64,000 nt of DNA from contig OU612065.1 in NCBI GenBank assembly GCA_914767715.1, positions 17,732,001-17,796,000 of the forward strand. The letters are read 5' to 3'. The position numbers were made by a program, and so were the translations under genes. The notes below the pieces were generated by a model. The model was not told where the DNA came from, searched no databases, and was given only the letters and a program-made list of their open reading frames with translations. Source of the stretch: Membranipora membranacea. Its lineage: Eukaryota > Bryozoa > Gymnolaemata > Cheilostomatida > Membraniporidae. Positions 36,225-48,746 of this stretch are shown here, in pieces. Numbering within the stretch: the first letter of the stretch is position 1; each line of letters starts with the position of its first letter.

Positions 36225-37200
36225 TTACAGTGTTGTGTATGAAAAGGTTGCCAAGGGAAGCCGAGGAGGGGGAAAACAATTTGTCACAACAACTGGGTTC
36301 ACGTATGTGGTGAACAAACACACCACCAGCACCACATACTGGAGATGTTCGAAGAGAAGGTGCCCCTCCTCGGTTATAGAGTGAGATGGGTCCTTTACAG
36401 CATGCAGAAGGCATACCCATGCTAGTGACAGAACTATCCAAGCTACTCGAAAAATACTGACGAAGGGAAGTGTTAATCCAAACAAAATATGCTTGACTTT
36501 AAAAAAAAATTAGATTAGAAGTGAAGTGAAGTGGTTATATACCGTTTGTCTCATTGATATGGATATCGAGTACTCATGCAAATTGCCACAAACCTATCCG
36601 GTTGGCCATTAGACAACTGTTGGTTGGTTTTATACGACCAGATACAAATTTGGCATCCGGCGGTTGTCCATGTTCCAACCGGATGCCTCTTTGGCAACCA
36701 CCGGATGCCATGGTTCTTAGCACAGCAACTCCCGCTTCAGGTAGCTAGAATGAAGTGCTAGGCACCCGAAACCGAACTTAACTAATCTCCAGCTTATATC
36801 CGCTCCTAAGTAGGGTCAATGGGCGCAGTAGGACTGGTCTGGTACATATAATAATGATATGCTGCTTCTCATCTCTCATTTGCAATTAAATAATAAGGCA
36901 TAAGATTGGAGTATACCAACATTGGCCTCTAAAGAATCTTCATATGCCAGTAGCTTTTCATTATTATCATACTCCTAGAGATATTATAATCCTGATGATG
37001 TGCTGTTTTAGGCTAAGAAGAGAGCTCGTAAGAAACCTGGGAGTCCGTGCGAGGAATATCGTCTTGGAACTGATCCTTGAGATGAAGCGGAGAGGCCTTC
37101 CTGACTCTGGACTTCCGTTGGAGGAAAACCTGATAAGAGCTGTCAACAGGGACAGAGCCAACAGGAGGCCTCAGCATCCTGCAGACCTGGATTTCCAGGT
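36225..37200 (+). pseudogene. FLYWCH zinc-finger/MULE-type transposase remnant
   Basis: 36233-36430 encodes a FLYWCH-type finger: GGGKQFVTTTGFTYVVNKHT, TYWRCSKRRCPSSVIE, an in-frame stop, then GSFTACRRHTHAS supplying the H-x-H pair. After a gap, 37012-37198 encodes LGVRARNIVLELILEMKRRG, NLIRAVNRDRANRRP and PADLDF, the helical segment that usually follows FLYWCH in MULE-derived proteins. The stop and the absence of a DDE core suggest a dead fragment; an intron between the two pieces is possible (GCTGTTTTAG acceptor near 37012). Confidence 0.6.
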
Positions 37201-38260
37201 GAAAAGCAAAAATAAATGCAGTGCTGGTCTTATGGTTTGGTGGGCTGAGAGGTGGTTTTGATTAAAATTTGCATTAGTCCTGTATAACGAATAGTTACTT
37301 GTCAACTACTTAGCCAGATCTTGACTTGCCCCATGTTACAATTAGCTTGGTCAGCTTGCAGGGAAGGTAACATTGAGAACATAATGTTGTTTATGGTCTA
37401 TGATTCTTGGCAAAACTTTTGGTTTGATTAGTTTGTGTTGATGGTCTCAGGTCATATGGCTAAGGAAAATGAAGAAATGACAAGCCTTGTTGACAAGGCA
37501 TTGCACTGGCCAAAGCAACAGCACTTGACTTTCAATAACTGTCTCCCTGTTTTACAACAACCTAATAATTATTATTGAATCAATTTTGATCCTAACAGCG
37601 CCTCCATTATCATTGGTGAAGTCAATCTGTCAAACAATATTTAATCTAAGCATTAATTAAGGTGTGTGTGAGTAGCAGCTCATCAACTGCCATGTTTATC
37701 ATAAGGGAGTGTATCATTTATAGGATGTCCTGCAAGCACGTGGCTGTACTATTTCGAGATGGAAGAGACCATGGGCCATCTCCCCTGTGCCAACTCGGTA
37801 GATGAAGACTTTGCCATTAAGGAGAATGATGGTGAGCATATTTTAAGTAAAGCGACATAGCTATGTCATGCATTTAGTACCTAGCTACAAGCCTCATATG
37901 TCATATGTCATATGCCGTAAATATACAGATGAGAACTGCGAAGCTCTACAGGCTAGCTGTGTATACTCCTAAGAAAACATTTAAAGGCACGCAAATCAGA
38001 AACCATGGATTACATAGTACATAGAGGGTTTGATCGATCAGAACAACAGGCGCACTAAAGTGGAAATAGAAAATTGTATACTCCAAAAGAATTCGTCAAC
38101 ATTTCATCGATGAGCCTGCCGGAGCTTTGAAAATGATTATTAAGAAACTAAATGGACCTCCTACTTTCTACACTGACCATGAGATGGAATTCAAACCAGG
38201 CAAACTGAATACGTCCTTTGTACGCTACGAGAAACCAATCCAAATTTCGATGAAACTAAA
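37201..38260. other. Unassigned spacer
   Basis: One plausible exon lies at ~37724-37832 (open frame with STWLYYFEMEETMGHLPCAN, then a potential donor). It may belong to the FLYWCH/MULE remnant. No other support. Confidence 0.3.
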
Positions 38261-38745
38261 ATGACTGCTTCTCCATTTGAAGTAAATGAAGAAACTGTAC
38301 TCAAAAACTCAACACTAGGAAAGGAGCTGGACCATGTTATCACTAAGGCACCTGCTGTATCGCAGCCCTCCACAGGAGACTTGGTGCTCTCACTAGATCC
38401 TGGACTAACCATGGCTGTCCTCAACCCCGAGTTTGAATTTTTGGGCATTCTACCTGTACAGATGTCACTACATATCTCTCTAGTCAGTCAGCAGCAGTTT
38501 CTGTCGTCACTCTTCAGGGCAGCTTTACAGCCAACAGATGTATCTACTACATCTCTCTCCTCCGGTCGGTCAGCAGCAGTTAAGGTCTTCAGCAGACCTC
38601 CTTTCAGTGCAGCTTTACAACCAGCAGATGTATCAACTATGTCTCTCTCCTCCGGTCGGTCAGCAGCAGTTCCTGTCTTCAGCAGACCAGCTCTCAGCGA
38701 AGCTTTACAGCCAGCAGATGTATAAACTACGTCTCTCTCTAGTCG
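38261..38745 (+). repeat. Open frame containing an 81-90 bp minisatellite
   Basis: A 154-codon plus-strand frame ends in three near-repeats of SLSSGRSAAV..FSRP..SAALQPADV. The DNA marker GTCGGTCAGCAGCAGT recurs at about 38484, 38565 and 38655, and a degenerate fourth copy lies near 38740. Other frames on both strands are open too, because the unit length is near a multiple of three, so coding status is doubtful. The part before the repeats has no known domain. Confidence 0.5.
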
Positions 38746-40371
38746 GTCAGCAATCTTGCTTTGTCGATAAATCTTAAACATCTATTTAACTCTTACAACA
38801 AGGGCTTCTCTACTACAGTTCATAACAAAACATGAACTACATTTACTATCAACTACCGGAATCCATATGCATACATACATAGAAGTTAAGTTTGAGTGTT
38901 TTACATTATTATTATAATTCAAATGCTTCGCAATTGACCAACATCATGGTACGGCTAAAGTGAATCCTTATTATTTATTATCTACACTCTACGCACTACA
39001 TTAACTTATTAGATGGTTAAAACTGGAATCATTTTTGTTGGTATTACGATGCAACAATTGCAATCATAATTCAGCATATCACATATTTATTTTAATTTTT
39101 GATGAACCATTTTAATGTACCTTTCTCGACCAACCTCTCTTTCACCATTTTTTACCTGACAACTTGTTTAGAACAGGGAATGATACCAATTATATAAATC
39201 AATAGTTATAAAGTATTCAGTTCATTACTATATGCTGACTTGAGGATTAAACAGATCTGGTGGTTCTAGGTACTGCAGGTTCGGGTATATCTTACCTTAT
39301 CCACTGCCTGAGCCAAGTTCTAGACCAATCTGGCAGACTCCTAGCATCGGCATGTGTCGCTACTTAACATTAACTCAACATTCTCACCTACTATTTCCTT
39401 ATGTTCACAGCTTTGCACAGGGCTAAGAGGAACCTCTCCCCAAAACTTTAAGACAAATTTTGTGCCACTTGTTATGTAATCACAGACCAAGTTTCAATGA
39501 TTGGTGCAGCGTGCTAAATGCCATCAAAAAACAGCTGCAACAAGCATTCCCTGTGTCATCCGACCATGTATTTGGAGGATGAGGCTCACACTGCACGTCC
39601 AAAGGCTATCGTAATACATTTGGCATTCAATCAATATAAATTTTGGTTCATTTGTCATCTTTTGGACCTAGTGACAGAAGAGCAAACTTGCTCTTCCAAT
39701 ACTACCGACACTGTCTCAAACAACAACGACCACACCACAGCCAACATCAGATCCTACACCAATGAAAGCTATAAAAATCAACAACAAAAAACTGACACAT
39801 AATATAGCCCTATTTCAAAACATTTATGAATGACCTTGATTCCCAAATCAATACTCAGCCAGATACCATTTTGTTTGCGAAGATGGAAGAACCGAGGATT
39901 GGGCAATGATTGAAGATCAAGAAGAAGCTGTTGCAAACCATGCCCCTTTAGGTGCCGGAGGGATATGAGCAGTTGATTATAGTTTTTCATCTGCCTGCAA
40001 GAAAGTTTCATATCGAGTTGGTAAGCAACTGCCATCACCAGCATTGTCAGGATTGAAAAAGGGATTTTGTCTAGCTGCCTGGTCAAGTCCCTGATACTGA
40101 ATATAGTTCTGCAGGTATATGACAATATGTAACAATCAGACAGAACAAACAACAGATGCACCAAGTGCTTGCCAAAATTGAGGGGAAAAAAAGCAATGCT
40201 GGGTTCATCAGACGAGTGACACAGCACCATGAACAATGTAGGTAAAAAATCGCTCTACCTTAAAAAAAGCAATGTGAATGATCTATGAGGGGGGTTTCGC
40301 CTCTGATCGACGAGGGTTGGTTCAACCCTGATTTTTCTTCACTGGTGGCAAGCGGTTGCAGGATACTGTGA
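38746..40371. other. Unassigned AT-rich region
   Basis: Small frames on both strands (39518-39799 plus, 39778-40236 minus) lack recognisable domains. The sequence around 40195-40270 (GACACAGCACCATGAACA ... CTTAAAAAAAGCAA) is similar to 41305-41370, a short dispersed repeat. Confidence 0.35.
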
Positions 40372-40980
40372 TTGCGAAAAACATGCGGACACAGTATGGA
40401 TCGCTCCCTAGCCAGGAACACTGAAGCGATAAAGGAGGTGGCAAAACAGCGGAGCTCTAGACCTCGCCATCCGCTCTTGAAGTTGCCCTGCTACAAATTT
40501 CAACAGAAAGGTCTCCTCCAAAGGGACTGCCCCCAGCAGCAGGAAAACGAAACCATTCAGCGGGCTTAGTATCACAGACAACTGGAAAACTAGAGAGTGC
40601 GACACCTGTGATCATCAATTTGGCAGTTCAGGCACCAAAGCTTATTATGTACCAGCTAAATTCGTAAATGTACAGGCTGTGCTGATGCTTGACAGTGGGT
40701 GCAGCAGATCAATTATCTCTCAAGCTGTTGCATCAGTTGCCTGAATCTGCATATGGAAAGACAACTCCATTTGATGGTTATATAGTGCTGGCAGGCGGTA
40801 GCCGGGTTGAGATTAACAAGTTAATAACACAGCATTTCCGCCCGGGCATCATAACTTCCTGAAACGTGATGTGGCTGATCATGCGCTGTTGGGGCTAGAC
40901 TTGGAAAATGGCCTCACCCTAGATTTCATCACCAGCAATGTCGGAATGAGAATGAGGGGTTTTGTCTAGCTGCTTTGAAT
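40372..40980 (+). pseudogene. Retroelement gag-protease fragment
   Basis: The first frame encodes CYKFQQKGLLQRDCPQQQ, a CCHC zinc-knuckle in which the second Cys is Phe and the His is Leu. Further on, another frame encodes YVPAKFVNVQAVLMLDSGCS then RSIISQAV, the active-site neighbourhood of a retroelement aspartic protease (DSG). Frame changes and stops separate the pieces. No LTRs were found around it. Confidence 0.6.
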
Positions 40981-43475
40981 ATGACAATCACTGAGTTTCC
41001 ATGGGATCGAGCTGGGCAAATTTTGAAGTTGTTGATCCATGGGAATGCCTACCAGGCCGAGCTGGAAAACCCAGCGCGTACAAAATAGTCAGAGCTGAGG
41101 CGAGCTGAAAGTCAGGCTGAGCCATGGGAATACTCAGCCCGCAGTGGGTCGACCTATATACATATTACATACAGACCTGTTTTTGTTGACTGGTCAATTT
41201 GAATTATGAACGAATACTAATTGCAATCCCGCCCAATTGTTAGTACCAGGTCTAATCCCTAACCGTAGACAATGTTGTTAACACATCACAGGGCCTTCTA
41301 ATAAGAAGGGAGACACAGCGTCATGAACAAAAAAGGAAAAAAAATCACCTGGTTCTGCCTTAAAAAAGCAACAAATCTCTGTCAAGGACAGTACTTCTTT
41401 CATGAAAATAACTGAGTAGTATCTTGTGCAGCATCTATAGTTGTACGGGGTGCTGCTAGGTGGGTTGTAGCATTGCTGACTACTAGAGTAACAATTTACA
41501 TGAAGTGGTCGGTCATAAAAAAGAGCTGCCTCAAAAAAAAATTGAAAAATAAAAAATCTGATATCTGGGTTGAGATATTTCCAGTCTTGTGATGATGAAG
41601 AGGTAATGTTTAGACAAGTGGGCTAGATGTTCGTAAAGAACAAGCGCCGCCTCATTAAAAAAGTGTTTACAAAAGATTATGTTATGAGGAAAATAATTGA
41701 TTTGATATGGCACAGTTGCAGTGAGAAAATGCGATTGGTGGATGTGGAAGAGGAATCTTGTAGAATGCTGCGACAACAACTAAGCAATGGAATGACCTGC
41801 CAAACAACCGCAAACCTCTACAACTCCCTTACCTTACTATAATTTTTTATGACTTGTAAAACATATACTTTTTGGCCCTCAATGACTTCATGCCTCATTA
41901 GACCACCACCTGCTGATAAACGCTACAGCTACCTGCAAACTACTGGAATGTCAATGCAGTTACTGCACACATCAAACACATGCCGACCTACAGTTGGTTA
42001 ATCTATCCTGTATGCCCACCCTATTAGGATTAATGGGGAAGTAAGTAATAACAAAATTTATTTGCTGACTGGCACTGTTATAAGACTTACTAGAAAGAAA
42101 AAATATTTTTCAAGTCACATCTGTAGAAGCTGGTGCTGGAGACTAGGTCAACTGAGGTAAATAATGAGAATTTGAAATGAATACAACAACAGGAGTAACC
42201 TGTTACTCATTGCTTCCAATGTAAAATTGATGAGTTCATCCAAGCATGATGTTACTGCCACTAAATCCCTGAAAAGAATGATATGGTTGTAGTGAAACCC
42301 AATGAAGGAGGGGGAATCAAGGTGCAACAAAAAGATGAGATCCTCGAGACTGAGGTAAAGATAGATTGCGCCTGCCCTGCTGATTACCGCAACAATTCAG
42401 AGGCAAACAATACAAAAATAAATGAAGCTCTGCCAATCGACAGATCATAAGAGCATCTCAGATCAACTTACGGGGTCTCTCCTGAGCATGTTCTTTCATG
42501 GGAAGCACTGTGATTTGTATCTTCTGTAGGTTCTGTGTAAAGCATGATATTTAAGCTTGTTGGTTCATCTGTTCAATGTTTATCATCTGAGAGTTGACAC
42601 TGAAATGTACTTCTGTGTATAGTTAAATTTCAATATAGTTCATGAGAAAATGAGGCTGGTGTCTAATCCCTTAGCTATCAATAGAAACAGTTTGTGTATA
42701 CAATAAAAGAAGATGAGTGAATGTTACAGTGCCTATTGTTCAAGAAGAAGCATTAAAAGCAGCTGTGGCAAAATTTCTGCTCCTGCTTTGGTACAATTCA
42801 AAGTATTACCAAAGATAATAAATTACAGTGCTTTTGTGGACAAGATTTTATCATTTCAAATTAATGGTTAGCAGAAATTGGTTGTACTGGTTTTTGGATG
42901 TAATTTACCTCAAACCATCCACTTCCTTCTTTGCATACCCCTCCCCAAGAGAAGGAGGCGTTGAGGAATCTGCAATGGCTGAATTTGGATATGTCAAACA
43001 AACTCCTTGGTCAAACTGATGACATTTGATATGTGCGAAAATAGGCCCCTTAGAGATATTATTTGTGTGTTTCATTGTGCCAACTCTCGAGCACCAATAC
43101 ATTGTAGTTTGTTTCCTTGAGGAAATACGGCGACCTCAAAAAGAGAATTCATTATTAAAATGCTCTAAATTTCTGCATGCATGATATATCACTTACAGAT
43201 ATCTAAATTCGATGTTTGACACAACGCCATGTACAACACCAGTTTTCTGAAATTTAAAGCAGTAACCCTAAATGATTGTCAGATCTTCGTTTTTATGCTT
43301 AGAAAGTTTTCGTAGTAGCTAGAAAATGTCCTAATATTGAATATGAAACCTGAGGTACTTTCGTCATTGTAATTGTAAATATCGGTACATCACACTGTTC
43401 AGCAAAAGACAGCCTGCTCAGAATGGCAAAGGTTGGGGAAAAAACTGATAACAAAAAAGTAACATAGATAGACTA
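40981..43475. other. Unassigned spacer downstream of FMC1
   Basis: No gene is supported. A plus-strand frame at ~42890-43000 (LHTPPQEKEALRNLQWLNLD) looks protein-like but has no recognisable family. It also contains the 3' flank of FMC1. Confidence 0.35.
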
Positions 43476-46400
43476 TCATGTTTCATCTGTTGGATTCTTC
43501 GGAAGTCTAAGACCCACCATTGAAGCGGTCTCCCCAATTGATCTCTCTCCTTTGCCCTTATAGGTCGCAATCAATTCCTGTAAAAAAAAATATAGGGCCT
43601 AACTGTAGAAACAATCCTACAGACCTGTTGAAAATGAACTGCCCTTTATTTTGAATATTACTGCGTGAGATCAGACATTAAGTTGTGAATGATACACAAT
43701 CACACTTCATCTATTTATCACAATCAATGTTGTCACAAGTAGGCTATGGATTCTTCATCGCTGTATTGTGGTAAAGAAGCTAACACTGATACAAATTCAA
43801 AAGGTCTTGAGAGATGGTTCCCACGTGGAAAACCTTTCGACTCATAATCTAGTAATATTCTCAAGTCCATCACAACTTACTTATATAGGAGAGTAGCTTA
43901 TTCAATTTAGTGAGTATCTTACTGGCACCCCATAAGAGGATACCTCTACACAAAGTAACACCTAAGTGGCTTGCATGCTTACAGAATCAGGTCAAATCAG
44001 TTTAAGGAAAGAATGATCTCGCTTGGCCAAATGAGTTACATACCTTGTTACGCCTGCTACTTTCTAAGTAACAGAAGTATGTCGATGCTTGGTGGTAAGC
44101 GGCTTTAGGGTCTCTACATATCTGCTCTGGAGTTAATTGGTATTTCTGGAATTGACTGACTACATATTTGTATGATGCATCTTGAGTGGCAGTTCCCTAC
44201 AAAACACCAGCCATATATGGTCTTGAAGAACTTGCCATTCTTCACAACTAACTACTATTTAATTTAGTGGTTAGAGGTTCAAAATTATCATCCTGTCTAT
44301 CATTGATCTTGACCACTGCTTCTAATGAACATGAGAAAATAGGAGAGTCATTATAATCACTTCATAGTACTCAACAATTTATTTTCAATGCCTGTCTCAA
44401 ATGTTGCATGTTAACTCAATATCTGACTTCACCGGCTTCTCAATATCTGACTTTTTTTGCATAAAAAGATGTGAGAGTCTCATATGTGCATGGTAAGTGA
44501 GTGAGTGTCAGACAACACTTGTTAATTTTTTCTTGTTAACTATTCCATTATAGACCCCATGGCTCCTGTGAGAGTTGCAATAAATTCTTATCTCATTTTT
44601 TTGTACCTTCTAATTCCAAACATCAGTTTTAAAGGCTCATTATCCACTGATCATCCCAGGCTGGCTACGGTGAATGGCCCGCGACATCAAATCAGGTAGT
44701 ACTAGAGAAACAGTGCACCCGATGGGGCTCGAACCCAGGACCTTGTGATCCCAGATCAGATGCCTCTAATCTGAGCTATCACATATCTTCAAAGCAATTA
44801 AGTGTGCCTTCTTTGCCAGCCAACATAGTCCATCACAGCCCTTCGGTGATGTGATCAAGTGTAGTGGTCGCGTACCACTGAACTGAGAAAACTACAGAAG
44901 GCGTCTGCATCACAGCACATCAAAAATCAGACTGCATCTCCACATCAAATAGATGAGAAAGAAATGAGACTACTACTATACTCTACTGCTAGGTGGAGAA
45001 AAAAAGTGACAACAGAAACTCCATCTAAGCTATAGTTATTGGCAAATCCGGACCGTGAAGGATGGCTACCACGGACTTTTAACAACAGAGAAAGCCTATA
45101 TCCTTTTAGTTCTGCCATACCGTTTTTATCATATTGAACCATCTTCCTTAGTACATAGAGCATATTTCAGTCTGCATTTTAACTGTCACAGAGCAGAACA
45201 GCTAGTAAAGCAGGGACTGAATATCAAGTGCCCACCATCTTGAATTAGGCAATGGGAAGATAGAAATACAAACCAACAAAGTTGTTGACACCTTAGCTCA
45301 GATACCAGATATTGGACACTGATGCAAGGAGGACAAACTATGACACGCCAGGATGAGAATGACAGGTGTGGGGCATGTGGAGCGGACGTGATAGGTTACC
45401 AACCTGGAGTTGTGTGATAAGTGTGAATGCTGGCACCAAACTGGATGTTTTGAAATCAACCAGGTTATCTATAGGAGGAGGAGGAATGGGTCTGCAGTAA
45501 ATGTAAACAACCCAAAGGAAATATAGGAAACACCTGGATAATAAAACATTTTTCCGCCTCAAAGTAGGCACACTGAACTGCAGAGGTTTAAAGAGAAACG
45601 GAGGATACGCTAAGCAAACACACATCGCTGAAGATGTGAGTAGATACCACCTGGAAATTCTAGCTCTACAAGAAACACACATGGGAGGAGAAGAAACAGA
45701 GGAAATCGAGACTGCTGATGGACGAGGCAAGTATGTGATATATCACTCATCAGGAGGAGATAATTAAAGAACAGGGACAGCGATCGCTGTCAAGAAGGGT
45801 GCAAACGCCACATTCAGGACCGTGTCAGACAGAATATGCATAATGAGGAAAAAAGTGAACGAAAACCACACAATCACCATGCACCGACCCTACCAGTGAG
45901 TGAGAACAAGCAGTTAACTCCTTGGTGAGAACAACCGGAAATCAGAGAGAAGTTCTACGACGAACTGGAAGATGTAGTAAGGTCAGTGAGCACACAAGAC
46001 TTCATGATACTGGCTGGAGACTTAAATGCCAAAACCGGGAGAGAATGGGACAAATACCCAGAAAACATCGGTCGCTACGGAAAAGGTGAGATGAACAGTA
46101 ATGGTCAGGAACTATTGGATTTCTGCAACCGACAGGAACTAGTGCTCACCAATACTTTGTTCAAACACAAGATGTCTCACAGAACGACATGGGAGAGCCC
46201 AGCAAGTACCACTGAAAACGACAGAAGAAGTCCATATCGAAATCAAATCGATTATATCATGGTGAAAAAAGATCGAAGACACGCTGTGAACAACTCGAGG
46301 TCCCACAATGGCCTGAAGACATATACTGACCACCGCCTTGTGAAGACAACTTTAAATTTTGACAGGCTACTCACCAAAAAGGAGAAACAAAGCCCTACCA

Positions 46401-48746
46401 TCGCCATTGAGAAACTTCAAGACCCCACCATAAAGGCACAGTTTGCTGTTAATGTCGAGATGAAGCTGATGGACAGAGAAGATACATGGAAAGCTGAGAT
46501 GAAAGAACCAACAGGTCAGGAAAGATGGAACATGATAGGAGAAGCGCATCGAAATGCAGCAGCTGAGACACTGGGGCATAAAGAACATCAGAGAACACCA
46601 ACTATCAGAAGAACAAAAACAAATCAATATACAACCAAACGGAACACAGAATGATATACAGAGAAAACACCTGCAGAAGATAAGGAACCATCTGATGAGA
46701 CAAATACACGAAGAGCTAGCAAGAGAGAAGACAGAAAAAATAGAGAAAGAGATAAAGGAATTCGAAGACTCGAAGGAGGATTCCAACAGGATGTTTAAGG
46801 CTACCAAATCAATACATAGGATGAAGACTAAAGTCCCTCTTGTAATAGAGCATGATGAAGGTGTAACAGCAGACACGGAGAAGCAGAAAGAGATTGTATC
46901 AAATTTCTTTGAAAAGATGTTCAACACAGAGGATGCAAAAGACATAGAAGATATAGACCAAGGAAGATGGGAATCCCATTCAGTGAAGAAGAGATAAGGA
47001 AAGCAGTAAAGAGTCTGAAAAACAACAGAAGCGCAGAAATCGACGACCAGACCTAACATATGAGAAGATCGCGGAATGTCGCATAGACAGGAGACTTTCC
47101 AAGAGAACTCATCACAGGTATACTGGTTCCGCTCCAAAAACCAGGGAAGAAGAGAGGCCCAACATCTAACCTCCGCCCTGTAATCCTCTTCTCCATGCTG
47201 AGAAAAGTATTAGCAATATGCTTAATCAGAAGGATAGGAGAGAGAGTAGACAAACAGATACCGATGAGACAAGCCGCCTATCGCTCTGGGCGAGGAGCAA
47301 CGGAACAACTCCTGACTTTAAAGCTCATGGCGTAGAAAGCAGCTACTACACCAAACTACGAAACCCATATCCTACTAATGGACATGAGCAAGGCCTTCGA
47401 TCGAGTGGAAAGGGGGAAAGTAATCGAAGAATTGAAATCAGTACTTGAAGACGCCGAACTCCATCTGGTGAAGAGCTTGATGAAAGATGTGAAAATAGCA
47501 GTTAGCAGTAAGGATCGGTAAAGAACTGGGAAAGGAATTCACCACAAATTGTCTATCCCCTATAGCTATACTTTCACCCTGTATCTCGCCTACGCTCTTA
47601 CCACCAACCAAAAAGCAGAGGAACACACCGAGAATAAGATGTCGGAACTACCGCCCCATCTTTGCGACCACAACTACAGCAATATCAACCACACAGGTAC
47701 TCTTATACCCTTACAATACGGAGATGATATCAGCTGGGCGGCGATGAATTGCACTCACAGAATTGACAACATCAAGGAGACCATACCCGAAACTTTAGAG
47801 ATCAGGAACTTGATAGTAAACCAAGACAAGACTGAAGAATTTAAGATCACGAAGGAGGGAGACAACACCTGGAAAAAGTGTAAATATCTTGGAACACAGC
47901 TGGACACTCCGGAGGACATAAAAAGGAGGAAATGAATATCTGCTGGAGCAATGGATAAATCAAGCATATCAGCAGGAACAGAAGGCTATCAACAAACATC
48001 AAGATAAGAGCATTCAACGCCTACGCTGGAAGTGTTTTCCTGTATAACAGTGAAACATGGACAGTCAGTAAAACCAGCAACGATACGCTAGATAGCTGTC
48101 ATAGACGTCAAATGAGAAACGCTATTAACATCAGATGGCCACAGAAGATCAGTAACCAACACCTGTCCCAGAAAACTAAACAGGATCCCTGGAGCAAAGT
48201 CATCCGCAAGCGAAGACTGAGATTGTATGGTCATATCATGCGCTGGCCTGAATCAACACCCATCAGGACGGCCCTATCCGAATATGATCGACCCCTCAAA
48301 ATGTCGAAGGGTGCACGAAAACACACATGGGGAAAAACAATATCTAGTGATCTTTCTCAAATTGGTTTTGACAGAAAAAAAGCAGAAGCAAAAACCTCTG
48401 ATAGGAAGGAGTGGAGAAGACTGGTGATACTGCTAGGTAGGTGCCCAACCAAATCAAACACAGACAACATTAATAATAATATTATTGTGATGATTGGTAC
48501 AGCCAAGGAGCTAACTCCTTGGTACAGCTATGGTTAAGTCCAATAGTAAAGGATTGTGTTGCATATAATAATTATGATGATATATAATATATAAATATTT
48601 ATTATATTTATATTGAAATTGATGATAACATTTATGATTATTATATTACCACCAGACCACCGTGACCATGTGTTGGAAACTACCTTTGGTAAAGCTGATC
48701 TTAATTCTCTCAATATTCCGGCAAAAACTGTCAATCCTGATTTCAT
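43476..48746 (-). CDS. FMC1: FMC1 homolog, mitochondrial ATP synthase assembly factor
   Basis: Exons (plus coordinates, 5' to 3'): 48746-48684, 44196-44044 and 43577-43476, with canonical GT/AG junctions all in phase 0; the product is 105 residues, near the ~113 of human FMC1. Exon 1 carries the LYR-like N-terminal signature FAGILRELRSALPK; exon 2 has ASYKYVVSQFQKYQLTPEQI and YHQASTYFCYLESSRRNK; exon 3 has YKGKGERSIGETASMVGLRL, the family's most conserved segment. Known role: FMC1 acts in the mitochondrial matrix in assembly of the F1 part of ATP synthase, with ATPAF2 (Atp12). ATG at 48746 is chosen because it is the only ATG in the open frame. Intron 1 (4.5 kb) holds a tRNA-like SINE and a LINE. 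The gene is divergent from DNAAF5. Confidence 0.9.
44710..44786 (-). repeat. tRNA-like SINE head or tRNA pseudogene
   Basis: On the minus strand GATAGCTCAGATTAGAGGCA forms an A-box-like start and GGTCCTGGGTTCGAGCCCC a very good B box with T-arm pairing (CCTGGG/CCCCATCGG). Total length ~75 matches a tRNA, but the acceptor ends (GTGATAG, CACTGTT) do not pair convincingly. It sits in FMC1 intron 1, same strand as the gene. A tRNA-derived SINE is my preferred reading. Confidence 0.5.
45290..48540 (+). mobile_element. Non-LTR retrotransposon (LINE) with PHD finger, broken
   Basis: Order along the plus strand: a PHD-like finger (DRCGACGADV, LCDKCECWHQTGCFEI, then EEEEWVCSKCKQPKGN in another frame; 45360-45530); apurinic-type endonuclease (VGTLNCRGLKRN, LEILALQETHMGG, then MILAGDLNAKTGREW, YRNQIDYIMVKKDRR, YTDHRLVKTTL; 45550-46350); reverse transcriptase (PFSEEEIRKAVKSLKNNRSA, LVPLQKPGKKRGP, LLMDMSKAFDRVERGKVIEE, LQYGDDISW; ~46970-47740); and a C-terminal tail (CKYLGTQLDTPED, RRLRLYGHIMRW). 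Frame changes and stops occur throughout, so it is dead. The clade is not certain; CR1/L2-like elements are known to carry PHD fingers. It lies in FMC1 intron 1, antisense to FMC1. Confidence 0.8.
48503..48522. repeat. Short hairpin CCAAGGAG/CTCCTTGG
   Basis: CCAAGGAG, four bases, CTCCTTGG: a perfect 8-bp stem near the 3' end of the LINE. A second copy with a 7-base loop lies at 53674-53696 in DNAAF5 intron 7. Confidence 0.6.

Noticed and set aside
44710-44786. Functional tRNA gene
   Set aside because: The A and B boxes are good but the acceptor stem does not pair; a SINE head is more likely.
46367-47137. 256-codon minus-strand open frame
   Set aside because: It is antisense to the endonuclease and reverse transcriptase of the LINE, which match known domains on the plus strand.
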